64,000 bases of DNA from Planococcus citri (Eukaryota; Arthropoda; Insecta; Hemiptera; Pseudococcidae): assembly GCF_950023065.1 (NCBI RefSeq), contig NC_088681.1, positions 63,522,836 to 63,586,835 on the forward strand, in the 5' to 3' direction. The notes beneath the pieces were generated by a model that was not told the origin of the DNA, searched no databases, and saw nothing but the letters and a program-made list of their open reading frames with translations. Shown one piece after another: positions 37,001 to 46,555 of the stretch (positions within the stretch are counted from its first letter, which is position 1; each line of letters begins with the position of its first letter). The position numbers were made by a program, and so were the translations under genes.

Positions 37001-39914
37001 TACAGGTAATTTTTTGGTAAATTACAGGTAATTTCTCAGTAAAATACAGGTAATTTTATAGTAAATTACAGGTAATTTCTCAGTAAATTACTAGTAATTT
37101 TTTGGTAAATTGCAGGTAATTCTTTTGGTAAATTACTGATAATTTTTTGGTAAATTACTAATAACTTTTTGGTGAATTACTGGTAATTTTTTGGTAAATT
37201 ACTTGTAATTTTTTAGAGAATACCGTCCATTTTTGGGAAATAATTGATGTTTTTTTTGATAAATTACTGGTATTTTTATAATAAAAATTGCTAAAATTAT
37301 GCCAAACTTTCAAAAAAGATTTTCTCACATTTTTTCAGCTTTTGAAAATTTAAAAACAGTAAGTTTGGTAAATTACTGGTAATTTTTGTCAACATTCTAC
37401 TAAATTACCAGCAAATCACTGGTCATTTTTGGTCAACTAATGGTACTAAGTAATTTTTTTTTTATAGTAAAAAACTAGACATATGTATTTTGGTAAGTAC
37501 AAGGTGCCCAGAAATATCGAGTACCCCTAACAAAGTTTTTCATTAAAAATATAGGTTGGCAACGTGAAATAGATGCATATGATTGGTGGAATGTTATCTC
37601 TCCAGTCCAACAACCAATCATGTGCTATCATTATTATCATTCACTGTGACCAACTGAAGTATTTTAGTAGAAAACTTTTTTAGGGGTACTTGATATTTCT
37701 GGGCACCCTGTATATCGCAAGCCATTTTGTGGTGAATGACAAGAAATTTTAAAAATAAATTACTTGGTAAGCAATTCTTGGGTAAATTGCTGGTATTTTA
37801 GATATAGAGTCCAACATTTGAGAAATTGGAAAAAAATGAAGAAATTGCTGAAAATGATGTCAAACTTTCAAAAAGACTTTCTGGAATTTTGTCGAGCTCG
37901 AGATTTTGAAAATTTAAAACCGGTAAGTACGGTAAGTTTGGTTAATTACTGGTAATTTTTGTAAACTCTCTACTAAATTACCAGCAAATTATCATTATTT
38001 TTTTTGCCAAATTAATAGTACTTTAATTTACTAAGTACTAATTTTTGGTAAATTTGGCAAATGACGAGCAATTTTTAATTTTTGAGACTTGACATTTCAT
38101 CTAACGACGTTGGAAATCCGAAATTCACGTTGGACTCCAACTTAAACATGCTATGAAGTCGGCTGTTGGACAGTTTGAGTCATTTTGGAGACTCCAGCGA
38201 TTTTTTGAAAATTCTTGAAGCCTCCAGTAGTTTTTTCAAACTTGAAATTTCCACAAAATTTCATCAATAATGCAGTTGGAAACCCACAATTCATTTTGAA
38301 ATTACTGGAGCCTCCAGCAGATTTTTCAATGCTCGAAATTTCCATAAAATTTTGCAAAGCAGAGCTGGAAATCCAAAATTCATTCTGCACTTCGATTTCG
38401 ATACGCTATCGAGTCGATTGCAGGTGGATTTCAGGTCGTTTTGGAGCCTCCAATTACTGATCAAATTATAGGGAATTTTTCTAAAATCAATTTCAAGCCA
38501 GAAAATCTTACTAGGCTCATGGTACGTAAAAAAGGAATCGGTACCTATTTATTGAATAATTCGCCAAATAAATTCCAATTTGACAAACTGCAAAATTTTA
38601 GGAAGCTTCTGATAATGGATTTTTTAGTGGTTGTGGTTATGTTCAAAATACCTCTAGACCTTCCAAAAAATGCATCATTCAACAAATAATGTAGATGAAC
38701 TGGCAACTGGCCATTACACGAAAATTAGTTAGTTCTATTTTAATTTAATTACCGCAGCTTTCAAGGCCTTCGCTCCGCATTCAAGGCTAATTTTTACTCT
38801 TTTTTTTTCTTTAAACATCAAATTATGCAAAATAAGATAAAATAATATGTACCATCAAGTATATATAACATAACAAATCATATTTTTTTCAGTTTCAATC
38901 TAATGATTATGACCTTCTTGGGATTTTTTTTCACTGATGAGTAGTCCAATTAGGTACGTACACAGGTACCTACTCAAAGTATCAAAAAAAAATTTGGAAT
39001 ACGTAGGTATCAAAAAATCACGTATTTTTTTCAATTAAACTCTACCCTTTCCCCTGGCAAAGTATTCATTTTTGAAATAATCCTTTGAATTTTTTTCAAC
39101 TCTCTGTGACATCTGAAAGGCGAGCCAAGCAACCCCCCAAGTACGATAAGTTTCCCTGTGGGTGAAGGGAGGAAGTGGGAGGGGGTTCACTGAAAACCTT
39201 CAAACTTCAAACTCTCATAACTCTAGAATTATGTAAATTTCTCAATATTTTGCCAATCAAACAATACGTCAAATGTCGAAGTGGACAAGTTGGTGGACAG
39301 CAGACACGATAGTGGTGTATTTCGTCACGCCAAAGTCTTGTGGCATGCGATAACTTCAAAATAATGTATACATAAATAAGTAAGTAGCAACTACTAAAAA
39401 ATAATAAATTCGAATATGCATGGTACGTCGGTCGGTGCGAACAAATCGACTTGGGAACGAGTTATTACCATAGCAATAATGTATGACAGGTGCCTATTTG
39501 ACGTAGGTGTGCGATAATTTACTAAAGTGATACGATAGCTAACCTATAAGCATGGGTACCTAATACAAGTCTAACTCGAAGTATACACAGATAAGGCCCA
39601 GATTTAGGTGACATAGGGTACGTTCACCTTTATAAAAGCAAAGTAAAAATGATCAAAGGACAACACAAAAAGGCATCAGGAGATTTTCCTCACATCTGAG
39701 AAACAAACACCTTTATCAATTACAAACTCACGCAAAAAAATTAAATATCTCGCAAACAGGAAAAAAATCCCACCTGAACGAGAGAATTTATCCGAAACGA
39801 GATCTTTTGTCTTTGTACGAGTAATTAATAAGTTATCCGTATTGTAATAATGTTTTTCACAAGCTTACCTTCAGGAAAAGGTAACGTTTTCTTCTTACTC
39901 CAGGGCCAAAACAT
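22096..39914 (-). CDS. Platelet-activating factor acetylhydrolase-like (PAFAH2-type) serine lipase, nine exons, 362 aa
   Basis: Hydrolyses short or oxidised sn-2 acyl groups of phospholipids. Coding exons in transcript order: 39914-39869, 24096-23993, 23902-23785, 23693-23531, 23413-23284, 23067-22957, 22783-22692, 22502-22335, 22252-22096; all borders are GT/AG and phases agree. Family marks: GPFITGCVDVM near the start, VVFSHGYGATR (oxyanion region, about residues 110-120), CLEHRDESAS, nucleophile Ser238 in GHSFGGA, Asp261 in LDGWMFPL and His315 in NTTHESH, a complete triad. The start exon encodes 15 residues (MFWPWSKKK...) with no signal peptide, suggesting an intracellular enzyme. The length is slightly below the usual 390-440 aa. 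The first intron is 15.8 kb and packed with mobile elements. The first exon rests on a strong donor, a matching phase and the N-terminal family pattern, and is somewhat less certain than the rest. Confidence 0.88.
24600..25251. repeat. Degenerate ATTACCGTAATT-type repeat, left part
   Basis: Short words TAATTACC, GGTAATT, ATTACCGTAATTTT and CAGTAATTACC recur every 10-25 bases with no fixed register. The same sequence type resumes at 29566-29690 on the other side of the Helitron, so the Helitron inserted into this block. Confidence 0.65.
25252..29565 (+). mobile_element. Non-autonomous Helitron (4.3 kb)
   Basis: The 5' end is TCTATATATTAAAA, preceded by A (25251). The 3' end is CTAG followed by T (29566), giving the A^T insertion typical of Helitrons. 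Just before the end is a perfect 9-bp stem with a GTA loop (29531-29551, AATCGCGCA/TGCGCGATT), then ten bases and CTAG, the expected Helitron terminator. There is no target duplication and there are no inverted ends. No Rep/helicase frame is present. The 5' phrase GATCTC(A/T)GCAACGGCTGAAC recurs at 25292, 26316 and 27201, showing internal reiteration of the 5' end. The right part is low-complexity AAAAA/TTTTT sequence. Confidence 0.85.
25390..27110. repeat. Tandem repeat of about 145 bp inside the Helitron
   Basis: About eleven copies are marked by CTTGAAAGAGCATCAAAAGA at about 25479, 25623, 25766, 25911, 26053 and 26200, then 26503, 26651, 26791, 26943 and 27078. Each also has AAAGCTCAAAAAAGCTCAAT, ATTGATTTTAGCCTATACGT and GTACGTATATTATA. 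The copies at 25.4-26.2 kb are highly alike; those further right decay. Spacing of the first copies is 143-145 bases. The array is interrupted once by a second copy of the Helitron 5' segment at about 26290-26420. Confidence 0.85.
29566..29832. repeat. ATTACCGTAATT-type repeat, right part, and flank
   Basis: Continues the degenerate repeat seen at 24600-25251 up to about 29680, then a stretch of TTTTGGTTTTGG-like words to 29832. Nothing coding. Confidence 0.5.
29833..30346. mobile_element. Foldback MITE (514 bp)
   Basis: The element starts TTGATAAAATGAAGTCAAAC and ends with its complement. The arms of about 230 bases pair along most of their length, sharing GGGAATGGGATTTTTTTGG, GTTGACCTCTGG, GGGAGGGTCAAAGTTGAAAA and GGTCATCCCCACTCC. 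The loop is about 50 bases. No target duplication is clear and no protein is encoded. Confidence 0.8.
30412..31013. mobile_element. Inverted-repeat element containing a tRNA-like segment (602 bp)
   Basis: The termini ATCCCACTTGACAATAGAT and ATCTATTGTCAAGTGGGAT are exact complements, continuing into GCCG/CGGC words. The interior carries many GCCGGC, CGCCGG and AACAGC(T/C)ACTT words, unlike the AT-rich surroundings. A tRNA-like segment sits at 30788-30860. The target duplication is uncertain. Confidence 0.7.
30788..30860 (+). tRNA. tRNA-like sequence, probably pseudogene or SINE-type promoter
   Basis: An A-box-like block (TAGCTGAATGGTGAGCGC, 30795-30812) is followed 25 bases later by an exact B-box (GGTTCAAACC, 30838-30847). 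The T-arm can pair with wobbles (GTGGG/CTCGC). The D-arm GCT/AGC can form, but the anticodon stem is imperfect and the acceptor stem weak. It is more likely a decayed tRNA gene or a Pol III promoter carried by the surrounding element than a working tRNA. No anticodon is assigned. Confidence 0.45.
31411..32012 (+). pseudogene. Non-LTR retrotransposon reverse transcriptase C-terminal remnant
   Basis: Family phrases appear in sequence but in shifting frames: GLKINKGKAKT and EIEMVDGFGYLGHDMT in one frame, then KLEDRIVKMQRRMQDKW and WCWSGHVVRSGGQR in another, then a GRPKRRWEEV-like end. These are the usual thumb/C-terminal motifs of reverse transcriptases in endonuclease-type non-LTR elements. Frameshifts and stops between them show a dead copy. 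The upstream catalytic domain is missing. The tail is separated from the rest by a MITE. Confidence 0.75.
32013..32779. mobile_element. MITE inserted in the reverse transcriptase tail
   Basis: The ends CTCGGGAGTTATAAGGTCAC and its complement (one mismatch) continue through ACATCTCAAAAAA. A third, inverted copy of the terminal motif lies inside at about 32578-32604 (GAGATGTGCCCTTATAACTCC). There is no coding frame. Reverse-transcriptase-like text lies on both sides, so it inserted into the already-placed retroelement. Confidence 0.7.
32780..32905 (+). pseudogene. Extreme 3' end of the reverse transcriptase remnant
   Basis: Beyond the MITE the frame reads WKQVGEAFIQLWIEKKG then stop, which matches the usual last residues of these reverse transcriptases (W..LGEA..Q.W). 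It is followed by GAAGAAGAAAAAGAAA, possibly a degenerate A-rich tail. Confidence 0.55.
32906..35435. other. No gene recognised; intron of the PAFAH-like gene
   Basis: A G-run at 33056-33066 and a C-run at 34032-34040. The 33.7-34.9 kb part is somewhat more GC-rich and less repetitive than the surroundings. Short open frames there (for example 34219-34434, plus) have no family similarity. Confidence 0.45.
35436..36060. repeat. 22-bp minisatellite, ACTGGTAATTTTTTGGTAAATT type
   Basis: About 25 head-to-tail units of 21-23 bases. The centre (35560-35820) is nearly uniform; the edges are degenerate, with TGACTGGTAATTTTTTGGTAAA and TTGCTGGTAA variants. It lies in the long intron of the minus-strand lipase-like gene. 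Confidence 0.9.
36061..36790. other. Non-repetitive segment between two minisatellite blocks
   Basis: A short AATTGAGGAATTGCTAAA triplication at 36061-36120, then unique AT-rich sequence. No gene and no clear inverted ends were seen, so it is not shown to be an insertion. Confidence 0.45.
36791..37225. repeat. 22-bp minisatellite, ACAGGTAATTTTTTGGTAAATT type
   Basis: About 18 units. It differs from the block at 35436-36060 mainly by ACAGG in place of ACTGG, and returns to the ACTGG type at its right end. The two blocks probably derive from one array that diverged by local homogenisation. Confidence 0.9.
37500..37710. mobile_element. 211-bp Tc1/mariner-like MITE with TA duplication
   Basis: The ends CAAGGTGCCCAGAAATATCG and complement of CAGGGTGCCCAGAAATATCA share about 37 of 41 bases. 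It is flanked by TA (37498-37499 and 37711-37712). The interior has no coding frame. Confidence 0.85.
38160..38470. repeat. Direct repeats with GGAGCCTCCAGC words
   Basis: Two to three copies of a unit of about 115 bases with GGAGCCTCCAG(C/T)AG, TTTTTCAA, CTTGAAATTTCCA.AAAATTT and GTTGGAAA(C/T)CCA.AATTCATT. The same GGAGCCTCCAGC core occurs in the foldback element at 48437-49822, so this is a dispersed family. Confidence 0.65.
38471..39868. other. Remainder of the PAFAH-like first intron
   Basis: No gene recognised. A TATA-like TTTATAAAAGC lies at 39630-39640 on the plus strand without a supported plus-strand transcript after it. The donor of the PAFAH-like first exon (minus strand) is at 39868-39867. 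Confidence 0.4.
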
Positions 39915-41040
39915 GATTGCAAACTGTACTCGAAAATGTCCTCTTCTCGAAACCAACACCGACAAAAGTGACAATTTAGAAAACAATCCCGAAACTAAAA
40001 ATTCGCATCACAGATTTCTGAAAAAAGAGCGAAACTGATAAAAAAAGACAAAAAAACTGAGTCACAAGGCAAACACACCGAAGCGGTAGCGCGTCGGATA
40101 AACACAAAAATATGTATAATATACGCTGCAAAACGTTACAAACATTCATGGTCACCTACTTTCTACGTAATGTCGAACAGGTAGGAGGTAGGTTCAAAGT
40201 TACACGAGAGAAGAGCAACATTCGATAACGAATCGACAGCATGATGAGTGTTCGAGTTGGGAATTCATTCTACGATGAACGATTTGATTGATTTGCGAGT
40301 GTTTTTGGAATCGGAGCTGATCTGTAGGTTGATGAGTGAATTCGAGTATCGATCTGAAAATAATAAAATGCGAATATATTTTTTATTAGGTACTGTTTAT
40401 TATTTTGATGTGTGAAGGGATTTCGTGAGATGATTTTATTCGAAGATGATCGTTCTTTCAAAATAATACGTATTGATCGTGTTTTTGATTTCCGCAAACT
40501 TGGTCGACGGTCATTTCAGTCCAATATGGTAGGAGTATTCAGCAATCTGAAGGCGAAGCCATTTATTCCATTTTTAGAAGAAAATTTGGTGAACGATGAG
40601 CGAAGCACTGGCACTGGTAAACAGAATCGAAATCTAGAGCTGGAATGGAATTTCTTCATAGAAAAAATCAGAGTTTCAAGAAAAACCCTAAGTACAGCGA
40701 CTAAATCTCATACTTGGAGTATTTTTTAAAATTTTGATTGAGCTTTGTGAGAGGAGGAGGAGATGCTAGGGGCGTTATATGCAGTTCAATCAAAAAGCTG
40801 AAATCATATTTATGTTTAGTGTCTCCAAAAACATGTCAATAATACATCTCATGGCCTGATAATTTTTTTCAAATTGATGACCAAATTTTAGGTGGCGATG
40901 CCCCTACCTTTTGAGAATTCCCATCCTCAAAATGGTGACCAAATTTCAAAAAGGTTTTAATTATACAAAGCTCGTTTTTATGGCGCCATTTTGAGAAGTG
41001 AGAAGTGAATAGTGAATTTCAAATAAATCAACAGAACTTT
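39915..41040. other. 5' flank of the PAFAH-like gene
   Basis: Should hold the 5' UTR and promoter of the minus-strand lipase-like gene. A minus-strand acceptor-like TTATTTTCAG at 40353-40362 could end a 5' UTR intron. No clear TATA box or start was identified. A plus-strand frame at 40412-40729 has no family similarity. Confidence 0.35.
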
Positions 41041-43260
41041 TCACTAGTGAAATCAAATTTCCAGCCTGAAAATTGATCAAGTTGAACTTATGTATGGTCG
41101 AATATCTGATTAAATTAGAAGCTGGAAAGCTGAACTTTCAATCAGAAACTGGGATTTTTGATGAGGAAAGTCTAACCTTCATTTGAACACTTGAAAATCA
41201 ACTTTTCAGCTGAAAATTCGAACTTTGAGCAGAAAAGTTGCACTTTCAGCAGAAAAAGTGAACTTACTGGCTCAACAGTTGAAGTTCCAGTCAGAAAGTC
41301 AAACTTTTAGCCAGAAGATTAACATTTTGTATTGAGTACAATAAAAATCTCGAGCATAAAAAATATGGATTTTCCAGTCAGAAAGATGGAGTTTATGTTA
41401 AGAACTTGAGCTTTTAATAGATAAGTTGAACTTTTGGTTGAAAAGTTGATCTTTTGGTTGAAAAGTTGATCTTTTGGTTGAAAAGTTGATCTTTTGATTG
41501 AAAAGTTGATCTTTTGGTTGAAAAGTTGATCTTTTGGTTGAAAAGTTGAACTTTTGGTTGAAAAGTTGATCTTTTGGTTGAAAAGTTGAACTTTTGGTTG
41601 AAAACTTGAACTTTTGGTTGAAAAGTTGAACTTTTGGTTGAAAAGTTGAACTTTTGGTTGAAAAGTTGAACTTTTGGTTGAAAAGTTGAACTTTTGGTTG
41701 AAAAGTTGAATTTTTCGTTGAAAAGTTGAACTGTAGCGAGAGTGAACTGTGAAGTATCTCTTCTCGCTACAGAACTTTTGGTTGAAAAGTTATACTTTTG
41801 GTTGAAAAGTTGAACTTTTTGTTGAACTTTTGGTTGAAAAGTAGAACTTTTGGTTGATAAGTAGCACTTTCAGTTGAAACGTTACATTTTTGGTTGAAAA
41901 GTTGAACTTTTGGTTGGAAAGTTGAGCTTTTGTTTATAAAATTTGAACTTTGTGTTTTCTGAGTGAAAAATTGAACTTTTACTTGTGAAAGTTCAACTTT
42001 TGTTTGATGAAAATGAACTTTAAATTGTGAAAGTTGAACTTTCGATTGAAAAATGGAACTTTCACTTGTGAAAGTTCAACTCTTGTTTGTGAAAAATGAA
42101 CTTTTGGTTGGAAAGGTGAACTTTTGGTTGAAAAGTTGAGCTTTTGTTTGTAAAATTTGAACTCAATGTTTTTATTGAAAAATTAAAGTTTTATTTGTGA
42201 AAGTTCAACTCTTGTTTGAGAAAAATGAACTTTTGATTGTGAAAGTTGAACTTTTGGTCACAAAAGTTGAACTTTCAGTTAGGAATGTTTATCTTTCAGC
42301 TGTGAAAGTTGGATTTTTGAATATGAAAGTTGAATTTTTCGTTGTGAAAGTTGAACATTCGGTCGTGAAAGCTGAACTTTTGGTTTAAAAGTCAAAACTT
42401 TCACTTGAAAAGTTCAACCATCAAGTGAACAATTGAACTTTCCACCTGAAAGCTCAAAGAGAAATGTGAAATTTACAAACTTGAAATATGAATCACATGG
42501 TCGGAGTTTTCAGTTGAATGGTGCTTTCCAGTGGGGGGGAGGGGGGTGTCTTAGTTTCAGTTATTGAGTCAAAGTTTTAATTGAAAAGCTGAATTTGACT
42601 CCAGTTTTGAAAGATGAACTTTTGACAGGAAGATCAAACTTTCAGTTGGGAAATCGTGCTTTCAGCTTAGTAGTCAAATTTTTCATCATGGAAAGCTCGT
42701 GTGGAAAAGCTGAACTTGAAAGTGGGTAAGCCAAATTTTCAGTAAAAAATTGAATTTTCAAAACTTTCAGTGGAAAAGTCAAACTTTTGGTGGAAGAAAT
42801 CAAGTTTTCGGTGGGACAAGTCAACTTTCAGATGGAAAGTTGAACTTTTCATGGAAAAGCTGAATTTAAAGTCGAATCGTGCAACTTTTGTTTGACGTGA
42901 GCTTTTTCAAATTTTCACAGCAAATTCAAATTTTCAATTGGAAAATAAAAGTTTTTATAGCAAAGTTGAACTTTTCATTGGGGTCGAACTTCCGCTGCAA
43001 AGGCCAACTTTCAGTTGAAAAATTGAATTTCTCGCAGAAATGTCAAACTTTCATTTTGGAAAAGTGTCGGATAGTCAAATTTTTCAGACAGAAAGTTGAA
43101 CTTTCAGCAAGAAAGCTAAACTTTTCATTACAGAGCTCAAGTTGAGAAGTAAAATTTTAATACTTGCCAAGACAAACTTTCAGGTAAAAATTTGAGCATT
43201 CAGTTGAAAAGTTGAACTTTGAATTAGCAAGTCAAACTTTAAGAAAGAGACTTGACCTAA
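41041..43260. repeat. 20-bp minisatellite TTGAACTTTTGGTTGAAAAG with degenerate flanks
   Basis: The core at 41420-41730 has about 16 near-identical 20-base units (variants TTGATC and TTGAAC). Degenerate units such as GAAAGTTGAACTTTC and GTGAAAGTTCAACTTTTG spread over more than 2 kb, many in reverse orientation. Open frames here merely translate the repeat (KVELLVVKVE-like) and are not genes. A G-run occurs at 42534-42546. Confidence 0.9.
41732..41771. mobile_element. 40-bp palindromic micro-insertion with GAAC duplication
   Basis: In the middle of the uniform minisatellite, 40 foreign bases begin TGTAGCGAGA and end TCTCGCTACA, a perfect 10-base inverted repeat. GAAC, part of the repeat unit, is present on both sides (41728-41731 and 41772-41775). 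Removing the insertion and one GAAC restores the repeat register. Confidence 0.75.
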
Positions 43261-43366
43261 GAACCCCAATAAGTTCTAGAATCAAATTTCAGAGCACATT
43301 CAATAGACCGAATTAGGTCTTTTTGCACTAATTCGCGTGTAGTTTTCACCTTTTTCGCACATTTTT

Positions 43367-43432
43367 GATTATTAAAAAACACCTTTTACAATACGAAAAG
43401 TTTCGTATTGTAAAAGGTGTTTTTTAATAATC
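43367..43432. repeat. Perfect 66-bp hairpin (32-base arms, 2-base loop)
   Basis: The left arm starts GATTATTAAAAAACACCTTT; the right arm is its exact reverse complement; the loop is AG. The words TTTTTGCACTA(A/T)TT occur just outside on both sides (about 43321 and 43434), as direct repeats. Confidence 0.9.
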
Positions 43433-46400
43433 TTTTTGCACTATTTATAATCAATTTAAATTTTTCTTGACGTTTTGGTTTCTTAACCGGAAACTGAGGC
43501 ATTTCAAAGGCTTTTCGTAAAGTTCAAGACTTTTTTCCCAAAAAAATATGGTATTTTGAACAATTTTTTCATTCTATCAATATTTTTTGTATGACCGAAT
43601 CGAAATTGTGACCATTTTAAAAACGTTAATTTACAAAGCTCAAAACTTCAATTTTTCTCTCCATAACTAGTCAAGGTCAGATTGATCTCTCGATTTAAAA
43701 TTGTGTCATTCTTAATAATTTTTCTTCTCATAATTTTCTACAAAATTAAAAACTTTCATATCATTTTTTTTTGCAATTTTTAAATTATTAAGTCTGATTT
43801 AAATAAATGATACTTTTTTCCAACTTTCGAGAGATGATCATTTTGAGTTTTAAATGAAAATTGATTCGTTTGATGATTTTTTTTCCTAGTGTTAATTAAT
43901 TTTTTCCATGTCCTTTTTTCGTGACTTCAAAAATCCATATCTTGACTTTTGGGAGTCCTGAAGCCACATTTTTTTTACTTCTCAAAGACTTTGAACTCCA
44001 TAAAAAAAACACGATTTTTAGTTTTTCCACTTCAGTTTAAGCTATGTTTTTGTATGATTCAAAGCGATGAATTTTTTCAAGATTCTCAAATTGAAAATTA
44101 AAATTATGAAGTCAAAATAACTGGGATATTTTCAATAATTTTCTACGAAATTGAAATCATTCTCACCGGTTCCTTTTTTTCTCCAAAATCATGATTTTTC
44201 ACCACGTTACACATTTCAGTGTTTCAGAAGCACTCAATTTTTGAATTCCTTTTTACATAACTGTGAAGCTCTTACTTGTAACTTTTGACTGACCCCTCCC
44301 CCCCTCTGCACCAACATAGCACATCACTACCTAATTTGAAAATCACCCAATGCCTTTTGATTAATTCGAGCTGATGTTCTGTTGGGAATTTCTGACAGGA
44401 ATCAGCTCACTTCTGCTCAAACCTTCGAACATCGCCTAGACAATAAAAATATAAGAAACCTAAACAAAAGGTAAATGACTGTACACGACGGCGCACAGAT
44501 GCGCACGCACCGTAACATTCGCTATCTCCGATACTTTCAGATGCAGAAACATCACCAGACAGAGACCAAGACATAGAGCTAGAGCTACACTTAGACAGAG
44601 AAACAGACAAATTCATCATCGCTGTAAAGATGGATAAGTAATTTTCGTAGGTACCGTCGATTTGACCGACATTACTGACTGGAACCGGTGTCGACTAATA
44701 TGAAGGTTATGTAGGTATGTACCTACTATACGAATTACGAATACGAGTACATAGGTACAGCAGCGGTTACCTATCGTAAAATCAATCCGCAATAAATCAG
44801 AAAACCATCCATCCACCGCCGTAATAGTATGTAAACATTGGTACACTCGCTAGCGCGCGGTCTACGATCGGTTACGAAATATCCATAAATGTGCCGAAAA
44901 TATTCTTTCTCTTAAAAGTACTCGCGTAATTATTTTACGTAGGTACTACCTAAGTATAGATTTGGCAATGAGAATGAACGTACCTATACCGTACACGTAA
45001 AGTATCAATTAGATCGACCTTCGAGAAGATCGCATAACTTATAACTATCGATATTTACGACCAGAGAGACGAGAGTTCGAAAATTGATCGCTATTGGGTA
45101 ATTTTATAGTTTTTATCGAGAGCATCAACCTGTACGAGTAAGTATGTAATGTACTATAAAACGTCAGATTTGAAAATGTAAAAAAAGCGTTTCGATGCGT
45201 TTGTTTTTTTTTTCTCAACATCTTTCACAGATTAAGAGGGGGAGGAGGGATTTGAGAAACGTTTTTGATGGAGACTCACAGGAGTTTTCAGCAAGTTTTC
45301 AAAGGTCTGACAAACCTACTAAAATCACGTCAAACTGAAAAATAACGCTCCGGCGTTTCGTCAGACTTCCCTTTTCAGTTGGAATTCTAAATATTGAAAG
45401 ACTTTACATCCATTTTTATTTGAAGGATTCTGACCAAATTTCGACAATAAATGGGAAAAAATTTGAACATTTTTCAAAAATTTCAATTTTTTCTTTTAAT
45501 TTTCCATTTTTTTCAAGTTGAAGGAAGGGAGGGAGGGAGGGAAGGAGGGAACTCCACGTAAGAGGACCAACATTGTTTATAGGACTGAAGAATTTTTTTT
45601 CTACATAAAAAACGAAGTTTGATTCTGACCATAAAATAAAATTTTCCACTGTTCCTCCCATACTTCAATTTTTTTATCAATTTTTCCCCAACCAACATAT
45701 TTTTTGGGAAACCAAGGAAGGTTTCTTTTGGAAGGGGAGGTATTCAAAAGGATCTTGACTCCTGACCGTAAATGAAAAATTTTCAAATGTTTTTCACAAA
45801 CATCAATGCATTATTTCCCCCAAATTTTTTATTGGGCGGGGGGGGGGGAGGAGGGAGCTGGCACGGAGGAAAGGTTTTCCTCGAAGAAGGAATTATTATT
45901 TAAAAGGATTTTGACCCTGAATAACAATTTTACAGTTCAATTTTTAATTTTTCCTCTGTTTTTTGAAGGGTTTTCAATCAGGCGAGAGGAAGCGAGGGGT
46001 GTAGAAGGGGAGGGTAAGAAAGGCCTCCATACAAGACGACTAACATAGTTTTGGAGGCAGAGAAAATTTCTTTCTTGAAACGAAAATTGATCTAGAAGAA
46101 CTTTTACCAGAAATGACAATTTTTCAATTTTTTGTACCTATAGACTTTAATTTTTTATGTTTTTTATTTTTACCCAATGTTGGGATGACGGAGGGGGGGG
46201 GAGGCTGAGTAAAGTTTTTTATTGAAAGCAGGTCGTTTAGGATTCCTGCTTCAAACTATTTCATTTTTACTTTTTTTCCTATTTTAGCGACCAACACAAT
46301 TTGAACGTTCACGAAAGGTTTTTTCTTGGAAAGATTAATCAATCAGTAAAATTTTGGAACAGTCCCTCAAATGCATCATCCCCAAAACTTTCATTATCCC

Positions 46401-46555
46401 GAATGACTACTTTTTCTCAGAATAAAATTTTACTCGAACGTTTTTTTCCTGAATAGGTACTGAATTCTTGAATTCAATTTTCTAAATTAACATTCACCGA
46501 ATGAATTTTTTTCAATTTAATGTAATTTCGAAATATAAGAATTTCTTTGCAATTT
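43433..46555. other. No gene recognised; purine-rich repeats
   Basis: From 45520 to 46210 several GGGAGG-rich blocks alternate with T-rich text at intervals of 150-350 bases, resembling a degenerate tandem repeat. Minus-strand frames near 44407-44846 lack family similarity. The 44.8-45.1 kb part is less AT-rich, but no promoter could be defined. Confidence 0.4.

Noticed and set aside
39630..39640. TATA-like TTTATAAAAGC on the plus strand
   Set aside because: No supported plus-strand gene follows; the nearest frame (39850) is antisense to the PAFAH-like first exon.
40412..40729. 105-codon plus-strand frame
   Set aside because: No recognisable domain, no promoter or splice signals, AT-rich chance composition.
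42197..42388. Open frame reading KVELLVVKVE-like repeats
   Set aside because: Direct translation of the 20-bp minisatellite.
44407..44846. Two adjacent minus-strand frames, Ser- and Cys-rich
   Set aside because: Driven by TCTG/CTCTG repeats; no family similarity and no supporting signals.
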